Assembly (NCBI GenBank): GCA_944380695.1 | Contig: CALWII010000014.1 | Span: 1-10,241, forward strand | Origin: an uncultured Clostridia bacterium | Lineage (GTDB): Bacteria > Bacillota > Clostridia > Christensenellales > UBA1242 | DNA: 10,241 nt | Direction of reading: 5' to 3' | Shown: piece by piece, positions 1 to 7,899 of the stretch | Numbering within the stretch: the stretch's first letter is position 1 | How the letters are laid out: each line of letters opens with the position of its first letter | Program-made: the position numbers and the translations under genes | Notes under the pieces: generated by a model | What the model saw: the letters and a program-made list of their open reading frames with translations, nothing else | What the model was told of the DNA's origin: nothing | Database searches by the model: none

Positions 1-17
1 ATTAAAGGGAATTTAAT

Positions 18-1004
18 ATGTTTAATACAAAAAAATTGTTCGCAAGGGCAAAAGCAAAAAACAAAAGTATTGTTTTTCCTGAAGCTGGATTTAGTGATAG
101 GGTTTTGCAAGCTGTAAAGTATTTAAAGAAAAAAAATATTTGCAAACCTATTTTGATAGGAGATGAGTCAAATTTAGTTATTAGAGATAAATCACTTGTT
201 AATTTTACTATAATGAATCCAAAAACAAGTCCGCTAAAAAATAAAATATCAAAGCATATTTTTTCGAGATTAAAGGATTCTGGCACAACTTTTGAAGAGG
301 CAGAAAAATTGGCGACTGACCCTTATTATTTTGCAACTGTTCTTGTCGATATGGATATTGCAGACGGGATGGTTTGTGGCGCAGAAACCTCAACAGCAAA
401 TACGATTAGACCAGCGTTAAAAATTATTAAACCGGCAAAAAAAGACGGGTTAGTTTCATCTTCTGTTTTACTTTTTGGGAAAAACAAATTTTTAAAAGGA
501 AAGGATTTGTTGCTTGCTGACTGTGGAGTAATAATCAATCCTTCAAGTGAACAGCTTTCAATCATTGCTTCACAAACGGCAGACACAGCAAAATTGCTAG
601 AAATTGACACCCCTAAACTAGCTTTTTTATCATTTTCAACTCACGGAAGTGCAAAAAGTGATGATGTGGATAAAGTAAGAAAAGCTTATGAGTTATTTTC
701 AAAGCCGGGTGTTGTTTGCGATGGTGAATTGCAATTTGATGCAGCTATGCGCCCTGAAGTTGCGATGATAAAAGCCCCTAAAAGCTTAATAAAAGGCGAT
801 GCAAACATTTTAATATTTCCAGATTTGAATTCTGGCAACATTTGCTATAAAGCTATGCAATCGGTAGGGTCTCTGCAAGCGATAGGACCGATATTGCAAG
901 GATTGAAAAAACCCGTTAATGATGTATCTCGTGGTTGTACAGTTGAAGAGATAGTGATTATTTCAGCGATAACAGTTTTACAAGTAAAGGAGAAAAAACA
1001 ATGA
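18..1004 (+). CDS. pta: Phosphate acetyltransferase (phosphotransacetylase)
   Basis: This cytosolic enzyme converts acetyl-CoA and phosphate to acetyl phosphate and CoA, the first step of acetate formation. The 328 residues match the short, single-domain form of the family, without the extra N-terminal domains of the E. coli type. Visible family motifs are VDMDIADGMVCGAETSTA in the first half, CDGELQFDAAMRPEVA in the middle, SGNICYK at 272-278, and GPILQGLKKPVNDVSRGC from 290 to 307. Ser304 and Arg305 align with the substrate-binding Ser-Arg pair of the Methanosarcina enzyme. The position of that enzyme's catalytic aspartate (Asp316) appears to be Glu311 here, a conservative change. The ATG is preceded by AAAGGGA at 4-10, spaced 7 bases. 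The promoter must lie outside the window. The stop overlaps the ackA start as ATGA, so the two genes are translationally coupled. Identification is secure. Confidence 0.96.
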   Translation: MFNTKKLFARAKAKNKSIVFPEAGFSDRVLQAVKYLKKKNICKPILIGDESNLVIRDKSLVNFTIMNPKTSPLKNKISKHIFSRLKDSGTTFEEAEKLATDPYYFATVLVDMDIADGMVCGAETSTANTIRPALKIIKPAKKDGLVSSSVLLFGKNKFLKGKDLLLADCGVIINPSSEQLSIIASQTADTAKLLEIDTPKLAFLSFSTHGSAKSDDVDKVRKAYELFSKPGVVCDGELQFDAAMRPEVAMIKAPKSLIKGDANILIFPDLNSGNICYKAMQSVGSLQAIGPILQGLKKPVNDVSRGCTVEEIVIISAITVLQVKEKKQ

Positions 1005-2206
1005 AAGTTTTAATTATAAATGCAGGTTCAAGTTCAATAAAGTTTCAATTATTTGATATGACTGATGAAAGTGTGATTGCAAAAGGTAATTGCGAAAAAA
1101 TTGGGCTTAAAGATTCTTTTATTACCTATAAAGCAAAAGGTGGTGAAGAAACTGATAAAGTTTTAATGAAAAATCACACAGATGCTTTGAAAGTTTTGTT
1201 AAATAAGTTGTCTGTTGGCAAACTTTCGGTGATTAAATCGTTTGACGAAATTTCAGCTGTAGGCCATAGATGTGTGCACGGTGGTTGGATGTATTTTGAA
1301 TCAGAAATAATAACAGATGAATTGATTGCCAACCTTGAAATGATGAAAGAAGTTTCTCCTCTTCACGCAACAGCTAACATCGCTGGAATGGTTGGTTGTC
1401 GAAAGGTTATGCCAAAAACACCACAAGTGGTAGTGTTTGACACTGCATTCCATTCAACGATGCCACCAGAAGCATATATGTATGGTATTAAATATGAAGA
1501 TTATAAAGATTATCACGTACGCAAATATGGTTTCCACGGCACAAGTCACCGTTACATTATGCAAGAGACTGCAAAAATAATGAACAAAAAACCTGAAGAA
1601 TTAAAAATCATATCTTGTCACATTGGTAATGGCTCATCAATTACAGCTATAAAAAATGGTAAGTGTGTTGATACTACTATGGGATTCACACCGCTTGAAG
1701 GAGTGATGATGGGAACGAGAACAGGGGATATCGACCCAACAGTTGTGTCTTATTTAGGAAAGAAGAAAGGCCTTAATGCAGAACAGATGATTGATTATTT
1801 TAATAAACAATGTGGGGTTTTAGGTATTTCAGGAAAAAGTAGTGATATGCGAGATATTAATAAACTGGTCGCAGAAGGAGATGAAAGGGCAATTCTTGCC
1901 AGAGATATGCTTTTCTATCGCATATCAAAACACGTAGGAGCTATGCTTAATGTTCTTGGCGGAGCTGATGCTATTGTATTTACAGCTGGTCTGGGCGAAA
2001 ATCAAGAGGATTTGAGAGAATATATTTTAGATAAGCTCGCTTATGTAGGAGTAAAATTTGACAGAAAGAAGAATTTAAATTTGCCGAGAGGAACAGTTGA
2101 AGAGCTTTCGGTTAAAGGTTCCTCTATACGAGCGTTTAGAATACCAACGAACGAAGAACTTTTGATTGCCAGAGACACATTAAAACTAGCTGGTTTAAAA
2201 AAATAA
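1001..2206 (+). CDS. ackA: Acetate kinase
   Basis: Acetate kinase transfers the phosphate of acetyl phosphate to ADP, giving acetate and ATP, and completes the pathway started by the gene upstream. The 401 residues are the normal family length. Seen in order are the N-terminal NAGSSSIKF motif with Asn7, GHRCVHGG with Arg90, VFDTAFHSTMPP with the catalytic Asp147, KYGFHGTSHRY, CHIGNGSS, TPLEGVMMGTRTGDIDP with the phosphate-binding arginine, FTAGLGENQ, and the C-terminal TNEELLIARDT with Glu385. These correspond to the known active-site residues of the Methanosarcina enzyme, an ASKHA-fold kinase. The Cys after Arg90 replaces a usual Val. The start is set by AAAGGAG at 986-992, 8 bases upstream, inside the end of pta. 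No terminator follows; the next gene has its own promoter just beyond the stop. Confidence 0.97.
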   Translation: MKVLIINAGSSSIKFQLFDMTDESVIAKGNCEKIGLKDSFITYKAKGGEETDKVLMKNHTDALKVLLNKLSVGKLSVIKSFDEISAVGHRCVHGGWMYFESEIITDELIANLEMMKEVSPLHATANIAGMVGCRKVMPKTPQVVVFDTAFHSTMPPEAYMYGIKYEDYKDYHVRKYGFHGTSHRYIMQETAKIMNKKPEELKIISCHIGNGSSITAIKNGKCVDTTMGFTPLEGVMMGTRTGDIDPTVVSYLGKKKGLNAEQMIDYFNKQCGVLGISGKSSDMRDINKLVAEGDERAILARDMLFYRISKHVGAMLNVLGGADAIVFTAGLGENQEDLREYILDKLAYVGVKFDRKKNLNLPRGTVEELSVKGSSIRAFRIPTNEELLIARDTLKLAGLKK

Positions 2207-2216
2207 TTTAAATTGC

Positions 2217-2245
2217 TTGACAAAAGATGACTAAATGACTATAAT
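2217..2245 (+). promoter_or_regulatory. Strong sigma-A promoter of rpmF
   Basis: TTGACA at 2217-2222 and TATAAT at 2240-2245 are separated by exactly 17 bases. Both hexamers match the housekeeping sigma-A consensus at all 12 positions. Transcription would start near 2251-2253, giving a leader of about 25 bases that contains the AAGGAGG ribosome binding site at 2264-2270. The -35 box begins 11 bases after the ackA stop, so rpmF can be expressed independently of the acetate genes. This is inference from sequence; no operator is evident. Confidence 0.9.
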
Positions 2246-2275
2246 AAACAAGAATGAAATTTAAAGGAGGAAATC

Positions 2276-2473
2276 ATGGCTGTTCCAAAGGGTAAAGTGT
2301 CAAAAGCAAGAAGAAATGCAAGAAACTCAGCAAATTTTAAGGCTACTGCTCCTACTTTGGTGGAGTGCCCACAATGCCACGAAATGAAAGCACCTCACGC
2401 TGCTTGCAAAAAATGCGGGACTTATAAAAATGAAACCGTTATAGAAGTGGATAAAAAGAAGAAAAAAGCTTAA
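2276..2473 (+). CDS. rpmF: 50S ribosomal protein L32
   Basis: L32 (bL32) is a small structural protein of the large ribosomal subunit. The 65-residue product starts with the family's MAVPKGKVSKARRNARNS segment, a basic tail that binds 23S rRNA, and then carries a zinc ribbon with Cys31, Cys34, Cys44 and Cys47. It is therefore the zinc-binding (C+) form, not the cysteine-free paralogue some bacteria use under zinc limitation. The C-terminus ends in a lysine run (KKKKK). A strong AAGGAGG lies 5 bases before the ATG. It has its own consensus promoter upstream and a clear terminator downstream, so it is probably mainly a single-gene transcript. In many Bacillota yceD (DUF177) directly precedes rpmF; it is absent here. 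Confidence 0.97.
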   Translation: MAVPKGKVSKARRNARNSANFKATAPTLVECPQCHEMKAPHAACKKCGTYKNETVIEVDKKKKKA

Positions 2474-2497
2474 TCAGGTTTTAACGCAACATATTTG

Positions 2498-2506
2498 TGC
2501 TATTAT
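2498..2506 (+). promoter_or_regulatory. Possible extended -10 promoter after rpmF
   Basis: TGC directly followed by TATTAT fits the extended -10 form TGnTATAAT at all but one position. No good -35 hexamer sits at 16-18 bases upstream. If active, transcription would start at about 2513, at the edge of the 2515-2534 palindrome, and stop at the terminator ending near 2576, producing an RNA of about 60-65 bases. In AT-rich DNA such matches arise by chance, so this is a tentative call. Confidence 0.28.
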
Positions 2507-2514
2507 GACATAAC

Positions 2515-2534
2515 AAACACTATATATAGTGTTT
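2515..2534. repeat. Perfect 20-base palindrome between rpmF and plsX
   Basis: The two 10-base arms, AAACACTATA and TATAGTGTTT, are exact reverse complements with no spacer. As DNA this could be an operator for a dimeric repressor; as RNA it could fold into a hairpin only by giving up a few central bases to a loop. It is not followed by a T-run, so it is not itself a terminator. It lies 42 bases after the rpmF stop and 11 bases before the terminator stem. It does not resemble the FapR operator known for lipid genes of Bacillus. Confidence 0.6.
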
Positions 2535-2545
2535 TAACAAGTAAG

Positions 2546-2576
2546 CAACTCGCGATTTACAGCGAGTTGTTTTTTT
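2546..2576 (+). terminator. Intrinsic terminator of rpmF
   Basis: The stem arm CAACTCGC (2546-2553) pairs perfectly with GCGAGTTG (2562-2569) across an 8-base loop and is followed immediately by seven T residues (2570-2576). The upstream A residues at 2543-2544 could extend the pairing into the T-run. The structure ends the rpmF transcript and separates it from the plsX operon. Confidence 0.93.
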
Positions 2577-2612
2577 GTTTTATAATTAAAATTTTTAAAT
2601 GACTTAAATCGC

Positions 2613-2641
2613 TTTACTTATTTTTATATTTTTTATATACT
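2613..2641 (+). promoter_or_regulatory. Probable sigma-A promoter of the plsX-rnc-smc-ftsY operon
   Basis: TTTACT (2613-2618; 4 of 6 matches to TTGACA) and TATACT (2636-2641; 5 of 6 matches to TATAAT) are separated by 17 bases. Transcription would begin near 2648, leaving a short leader with the GAGGT ribosome binding site at 2660-2664. The position after a terminator and before a long co-oriented gene run supports it. The surrounding DNA is very AT-rich, so alternatives are possible. Confidence 0.6.
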
Positions 2642-2669
2642 TAAATAAATTTACTTGGTGAGGTAAAAG

Positions 2670-3677
2670 ATGAAAATTGTTGTTGATGGTTTTGGAGGAG
2701 ATAGAGCACCAGAGGAAATTGTTGAAGGTGTTATTATTGCATTAGATAAGCACAAACAACTTGAAGTTATCATTACAGGAGATGAAAACAAACTTAAAAA
2801 TTTAATCAATGGAAGATATCGAGACAGGATTCAAGTGGTACACGCACCGAAAGTTATCACGAACGATGATATACCAACCGAAGCAATTAGAAAAATGGAA
2901 GATTCTTCTTTAGTTAAAGCTTTTGATATTTTGAAAAACAATGAAGATGTAATCGCACTAATTTCAGCAGGGTCGACAGGTGCTATTTTAACTGGCACCA
3001 TTATGAAAATTGGCAGGATTAAAGGTATCACTAGACCAGCTCTTGCTCCTATTTTACCAACAAAGCGAAAAGATAAAGATGTATTGTTGTGTGATAGTGG
3101 TGCCAATATTGATTGCAAACCTATTAATCTCTATCATTTCGGATTGATGGCATCTGCCTACTACTCTATATTGTATAATGAAAAGTCTCCAAAAGTTGGT
3201 TTGCTAAATATAGGCGTAGAAGAACATAAGGGTAATGATTTGACTCGTGAAGCATATCAAATTTTTAAAAACAGTTCGTTAAATTTTATTGGAAATGTTG
3301 AAGCCCGAGAATATATGTCGGGTAATGTTGATGTTATGGTGGCAGAAGGGTTCGCCGGCAATGTTCTTTTGAAGGCGTCAGAAGGAGCAGTCGGGGCGGT
3401 TTTATCATTGCTTAAAGGTTCTATTAAATCACACTTATCTTCAAAAATCGGCGCAATTTTTATGAGAAAGACCTTTAAAGAATTAAAAGGTAGAGTCGAT
3501 GTTTTAAACAAGCACGGAGGGTCTCCTTTTTTAGGAATTAAAAAACTTGTTATGAAAAATCACGGAAGTTGTGGCAGGTTAAACATTTCATCTTCCATTG
3601 ACCAAGCCATACTTTTGCACGAAAACAAACTTATTCAAAAAATTGAAGATGCATTGGTTGAAAAGGTTGAAAAATAA
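2670..3677 (+). CDS. plsX: Phosphate acyltransferase PlsX
   Basis: PlsX turns acyl-ACP and inorganic phosphate into acyl phosphate, the donor that the membrane enzyme PlsY uses to make lysophosphatidic acid. It is a peripheral membrane protein at the start of phospholipid synthesis. The 335 residues are typical. Recognisable blocks are the N-terminal VDGFGGDRAP (residues 6-15), ISAGSTGA, GRIKGITRPALAP, SGANIDCKP, KVGLLNIGVEEHKGN, NFIGNVEAREYMSG, and EGFAGNVLLKASEG. The N-terminal block usually reads DAMGGDxAP, so Gly8, Phe9 and Arg13 are departures, possibly tolerated. The ATG has GAGGT 5 bases upstream. The stop codon TAA shares its last A with the rnc ATG, implying coupled translation. No FapR-type operator is seen, and no acpP follows, unlike the common plsX-(fab genes)-acpP-rnc order. 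Confidence 0.95.
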   Translation: MKIVVDGFGGDRAPEEIVEGVIIALDKHKQLEVIITGDENKLKNLINGRYRDRIQVVHAPKVITNDDIPTEAIRKMEDSSLVKAFDILKNNEDVIALISAGSTGAILTGTIMKIGRIKGITRPALAPILPTKRKDKDVLLCDSGANIDCKPINLYHFGLMASAYYSILYNEKSPKVGLLNIGVEEHKGNDLTREAYQIFKNSSLNFIGNVEAREYMSGNVDVMVAEGFAGNVLLKASEGAVGAVLSLLKGSIKSHLSSKIGAIFMRKTFKELKGRVDVLNKHGGSPFLGIKKLVMKNHGSCGRLNISSSIDQAILLHENKLIQKIEDALVEKVEK

Positions 3678-4297
3678 TGGTAGAACAAAAAATAGGGTAT
3701 TTTTTTAAAAATAAAAGCCTTCTCAATAGGGCATTAACTCATTCTTCAAAGTCATCGGAAAATTACGAAAGACTAGAATTTTTGGGTGACAGTATTTTAG
3801 ATTTTTTAGTTGGTGACTATCTTTACAAAAATTGTGAAGAAAATGAAGGCTATCTTACTGTTACAAGGAGCCATTATGTTTCAGAGGGATTTTTAGCTAA
3901 AATCTTTGATGACCTTTCATTGAATGATGACATAGTACTTGGTAAGAGTATGAAAGATTCTATTTCAAAGGCAGTAAAGGGCGATGTCATAGAAGCAATT
4001 ATCGCTGCAATTTATCTTGATGGTGGAATTAACTCCGCGCGTAAGTTTATTCAAAAGCACTTTGATCTCAAAAATTTTCGTTATATTCAAAACGATAATT
4101 ATAAGAGTCGGCTTCAAGAACTTGTTCAAGCAGGTTTTAAATGTGCAATTAAATATGTTACAGAGCGCAAAGAAAATGGTTTCGAATCTAGTTTTTATAT
4201 GGATGAAGATAAAATTAGTACTGCTGTTGGTAGCGATAAGTTATCAGCAGAACAGGAATGTGCAAAATTAGCGATAAAAAAACTTTTTAAGGTATAA
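3677..4297 (+). CDS. rnc: Ribonuclease III
   Basis: RNase III is a dimeric, magnesium-dependent endonuclease that cuts double-stranded RNA, chiefly rRNA precursors and structured mRNAs. The catalytic domain covers about residues 1-125 and contains the signature YERLEFLGDSIL (Glu31, Glu34, Asp38) and KGDVIEAIIAAIYLDGG with Asp103 and Glu106, which align with the metal-binding Glu38, Asp45, Asp114 and Glu117 of E. coli. Glu57 fits the fifth conserved acidic position. A double-stranded RNA binding domain follows from about residue 140, beginning YKSRLQELVQAGF and ending AEQECAKLAIKKL. At 206 residues it is shorter than the usual 220-240: the loop before Asp103 is reduced and the second domain is compact, but no catalytic residue is missing. 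It starts on the last base of the plsX stop, with only a weak AAAGG 11 bases upstream, so it probably depends on coupled translation. Confidence 0.95.
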   Translation: MVEQKIGYFFKNKSLLNRALTHSSKSSENYERLEFLGDSILDFLVGDYLYKNCEENEGYLTVTRSHYVSEGFLAKIFDDLSLNDDIVLGKSMKDSISKAVKGDVIEAIIAAIYLDGGINSARKFIQKHFDLKNFRYIQNDNYKSRLQELVQAGFKCAIKYVTERKENGFESSFYMDEDKISTAVGSDKLSAEQECAKLAIKKLFKV

Positions 4298-4314
4298 TTA
4301 AAAGGCAGGCACTT

Positions 4315-7300
4315 ATGATTTTAAAAAAAATTGAAATGTCAGGGTTTAAATCTTTTGCAGATAAAACTGTTATTGAGTTTAATGACGGTTTTACTGCGAT
4401 TGTTGGTCCTAATGGTTGTGGCAAAAGCAATGTCGCAGATGCAATCCGTTGGGTTTTAGGGGAGCAAAAAGTTAAGGATTTGCGTGCAGACAGTATGCAA
4501 GATGTTATTTTTAATGGAACTGAAAAAAGAAAAAGTCTTTCTTATTGCGAAGTATCACTTCATTTTGATAATTCTACTAGGTATTTTGATTTTGACTATG
4601 ACGAACTCATTATTACGAGAAAACTTTATAGGTCAGGCGAAAGTGAGTATTTAATAAATAAAAATACTTGTTTGCTCCGTGATATCACAAATCTGTTGTA
4701 TAACTCTGGTTTGGGAAAGAGCGGATATTCTATAATTGGACAAGGTAAAGTTACTGAAATTGTCGAATCTAAACCAGAAAACAGAAGGGGTATGTTTGAA
4801 GATGCCGCTGGTATAGCAAAATACAAAAAGGACAAAACAGATGCCGAAAGAAAGCTTGAAAATGCTAGACAGAATCTAGCAAGAGTCGGTGATATCTTAC
4901 AAGAAATTGAAAGACAAATGGGTCCTTTAAAGAAACAAGCAGAAAATGCAAAAAAATATTTGGAATATAAGTCACAGTTAAAAGATTTAGAAGTTAACGC
5001 CTACATTTTTCAATATGAAAATGCGAGTGATTTAAAAGATAAAATACGAATTAAGCTTGATGCTATTTCACAAGAACTTGCGTTAAGAGATGCTGAAATG
5101 AATGATGCATCTAGTCAATATGATGTGGCTATGCAAAAACTTGATAATTTTGATGTCACGCTTTCTAAAATTAATGCGCAAATTCTCGAATTAACTGTAA
5201 GTTTAGAAAAACAGGAAGGCGAAACAAAGGTAGCGCGTGAAAGAATTTTGTTCACTCAAAAAGAAAACGACAGATTAAATTTGGACTTGGCCAATTCTGA
5301 AAAAGCATTGGAAATTGCATCAGAAACGAAGTTAAAGAGAGAGAAAGAAAAAAATGAACTCGACGACAAACTCGCCTCGTTGGAAAACGCTTTTGATGAC
5401 CTTTCCCAGCAATATAGTTTGGCCGCACAAGAAATTGAAATTAATGAGGCACAAACAAGTCAATCTCAACAAAAATTTATTGAAACACTTGGTTCTTTGT
5501 CTGATGCAAAGAGCTCATTATCAAAGTTTGCTACAGAAAGAGATATATTAAGTACAAACTTTGAAAATGTTGAAGAGGAAATCAAAAGTACCAAACAAAA
5601 GCTTGTCGAACAAGAGAATAGTAGGACAGCAGTCGCTAACGAATTAAGTAAAATATCAGGTGCTCTTTCTTCTACCGAAAAGGAATATGGCGAGGTTGTC
5701 GCTAAACACTCACTTCTTTCAAAGCGTTTACAAGAATTCGAAGAAGAAAGACAAAATAAAGCAACAGAACTAAAAGTTTTTGAGAACAGGCTTAAACTTT
5801 TGGTAGATATGCAAGCTGAGTTCGAAGGCTATAATTTTGCAGTAAAGAAATTGTTAAAACTCACATCGACTACATCTGGGCTTTCAAAACATATCGTTGG
5901 TGTGGTTGCATCTTTGATTAAAGTTCCTGAAAAGTTTGAAACGGCAATTGAGGTTGCTCTTGGTTCGAGTGTCCAAAATATTGTTACATATGACGAAAAT
6001 GGAGCGAAGGAATTAATTGAGTACCTTAAAGAAAATCATTATGGCAGAGCAACTTTCTTACCTATATCTTCTATGAAAAGTCGTTCTATTAATGTGGCAC
6101 AAATTAAAAATATGAAAGGGTTTGTTGGAATAGCTGATGAGCTTATTTCGTATGATAATTCAATAAAAAATGTTGTCTCTGGTCTTCTTGGTGGAACAGT
6201 CATTGTCGAAAAGTTAATTGATGCTATTCAAATGTCTCGAGCTAGTGGCTATAACTTCAAAATAGTTTCTCTCGAAGGTGATGTCATAAACCCACAAGGT
6301 TCTATAACAGGTGGTAGTAAAAAAAGTGAAGCAGTTGGTATTATGAGCCGTGAAAGAGAAATCGAAACTCTTAAAACAGAAATTGTTAAACTAAAAGATT
6401 TTTTAAAAAATGCTGAAAATGAGAAAGAAGCTCTTGCAAAACAGACTAGCGAAGCAAAAGAGAAACTCCAAATTATATCTGACAGAAAAGTTGAACTTTC
6501 AAACAAGTCGACTTCTCTTAATGTTAAGCTTGAAGCTTTAGAGAATATGATAAAGGAGATCGTCGACAACATTAATGTTTTAGAAATGGAGAGAACTACT
6601 ATATCCAACAAACTCAAGCTTGTCAATGAAGAATATGATAAATCCGTTTTGCTGGAGTCTGCGCTTTCAGGGAATGAATCTGATGCGAGTACATTGGTCG
6701 CTAATAAAAAAGCACACACAGATATGTTAAGAAAGAAAAGAGAGGAATTAAGCACAAATCTTACCACAGTTAAAGTTGAAATTGCCTCTGTTAAGACACA
6801 TATAGAGAACTTAAAAAATGAAATATTAAGACTAGCAAATGAAATCGGAGCACAAAATGAAAACATAAGGTTAATTAATGCTCACCTCGACGATAACAAT
6901 AATTTCATTCAATCAGCGGAGGAATTAATTAAAAATCGTCTCGCAAGTGCTCCTAGAACTAAAACTAAAGAAGAATTAGAAGCATTGACTGTTAAGCAGA
7001 AAAAGACCGAAGAAGAAAAAATTCAGCTTTCATCATTAATTCGCTCTTTAGATGCAAAAAAGACTTCTTTAATGGAAGAACTAAACAGAATAAACGACCG
7101 AAAATATAGAGAAGAAATGAATTTGGCTAAAGTTGATTCTGATATTGAAGTAATGCAGGAGCGTATTTACGAAGAATATTCACTTGTATATAATGATTGC
7201 CTTGCTTTAAAAAGACCAGATTTTGACATAAAAGTAGCGATGCCAGAAATAGCTAGAATCAAGAGAGCTATATCTGGATTGGGGCCTATCAATGTTAACG

Positions 7301-7899
7301 CTATTGAAGATTGTTCTGCTTTGATGGACCGTTATAATGAATTGTCTACTCAATCGGATGATTTGAAAAAAGCCGAAGATGATTTGACAAAAATCATTAA
7401 AGATTTGTCAGAAATTATGATTGAAAAATTTACAAGCGAACTCGAAAAAATAAATGCAAGCTTTAAAATAACTTTTAGAGAACTTTTTGGCGGAGGCAAT
7501 GCAAAACTAGAACTTGTTGACCCTGATAATCCTCTAGAATCAGGGGTGGAAGTTTTTGTTCAGCCTCCTGGAAAGAAAATCCAAAATATGTCATTATATT
7601 CAGGTGGAGAAAAATCATTAACAGCTATGGCAATAATCTTTGCCATACTGCGAATTAAACCTTTACCTTTCTGTTTGTTTGACGAAGTCGAAGCCGCATT
7701 AGATGACTCTAATGTTGAAATAGTAGATAAATATTTGAAAAAATTGTCTGACGAAACACAGTTTATTCTTATAACTCATAAGAAACCGACAATGGAATAC
7801 GCTGATTCTTTGTTTGGCGTTACTATGGAAGAAAAAGGTGTTTCAAAAATAGTTTCAGTAAAACTTTCAGACGCAATTAAACTTGATGAATCTGCATAG
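4315..7899 (+). CDS. smc: Chromosome segregation/condensation ATPase SMC
   Basis: SMC is the core ATPase of the bacterial condensin; a dimer with ScpA and ScpB compacts and helps separate the chromosomes by DNA loop extrusion. The 1194 residues show the complete architecture. An N-terminal ATPase half has Walker A GPNGCGKS at 31-38, followed by the conserved RRGMFEDAAGIAKYKKDK around 158-175. A long coiled coil covers roughly 170-510. The hinge lies at about 525-670, starting near GVVASLIKVPEKFETA and ending INPQGSITGGS. The returning coil is about 680-1000. The C-terminal half has the ABC signature YSGGEKSLTA (Ser1096-Gly1098) and Walker B CLFDEVEAALDD (Asp1123, Glu1124). The gene begins 17 bases after rnc behind an AAAGGCAGG site. 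Its stop lies in the ribosome binding site of ftsY. The rnc-smc-ftsY order is classical for Bacillota. Confidence 0.98.
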   Translation: MILKKIEMSGFKSFADKTVIEFNDGFTAIVGPNGCGKSNVADAIRWVLGEQKVKDLRADSMQDVIFNGTEKRKSLSYCEVSLHFDNSTRYFDFDYDELIITRKLYRSGESEYLINKNTCLLRDITNLLYNSGLGKSGYSIIGQGKVTEIVESKPENRRGMFEDAAGIAKYKKDKTDAERKLENARQNLARVGDILQEIERQMGPLKKQAENAKKYLEYKSQLKDLEVNAYIFQYENASDLKDKIRIKLDAISQELALRDAEMNDASSQYDVAMQKLDNFDVTLSKINAQILELTVSLEKQEGETKVARERILFTQKENDRLNLDLANSEKALEIASETKLKREKEKNELDDKLASLENAFDDLSQQYSLAAQEIEINEAQTSQSQQKFIETLGSLSDAKSSLSKFATERDILSTNFENVEEEIKSTKQKLVEQENSRTAVANELSKISGALSSTEKEYGEVVAKHSLLSKRLQEFEEERQNKATELKVFENRLKLLVDMQAEFEGYNFAVKKLLKLTSTTSGLSKHIVGVVASLIKVPEKFETAIEVALGSSVQNIVTYDENGAKELIEYLKENHYGRATFLPISSMKSRSINVAQIKNMKGFVGIADELISYDNSIKNVVSGLLGGTVIVEKLIDAIQMSRASGYNFKIVSLEGDVINPQGSITGGSKKSEAVGIMSREREIETLKTEIVKLKDFLKNAENEKEALAKQTSEAKEKLQIISDRKVELSNKSTSLNVKLEALENMIKEIVDNINVLEMERTTISNKLKLVNEEYDKSVLLESALSGNESDASTLVANKKAHTDMLRKKREELSTNLTTVKVEIASVKTHIENLKNEILRLANEIGAQNENIRLINAHLDDNNNFIQSAEELIKNRLASAPRTKTKEELEALTVKQKKTEEEKIQLSSLIRSLDAKKTSLMEELNRINDRKYREEMNLAKVDSDIEVMQERIYEEYSLVYNDCLALKRPDFDIKVAMPEIARIKRAISGLGPINVNAIEDCSALMDRYNELSTQSDDLKKAEDDLTKIIKDLSEIMIEKFTSELEKINASFKITFRELFGGGNAKLELVDPDNPLESGVEVFVQPPGKKIQNMSLYSGGEKSLTAMAIIFAILRIKPLPFCLFDEVEAALDDSNVEIVDKYLKKLSDETQFILITHKKPTMEYADSLFGVTMEEKGVSKIVSVKLSDAIKLDESA

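Noticed and set aside
4017..4271. An 84-codon + strand frame inside rnc
   Set aside because: It is an alternative frame of a well-supported RNase III gene, low in complexity and without family motifs.
4293..4298. A TATAAT hexamer between rnc and smc
   Set aside because: No hexamer resembling TTGACA sits 16-18 bases upstream, and transcription would begin almost on the smc ribosome binding site. A chance match in AT-rich DNA is more likely.
6249..6866. A 205-codon open frame on the - strand inside smc
   Set aside because: It lies wholly opposite the second coiled coil of smc. Its serine- and phenylalanine-rich composition is what antisense of Glu/Lys-rich coiled-coil codons gives. It has no recognisable domain.
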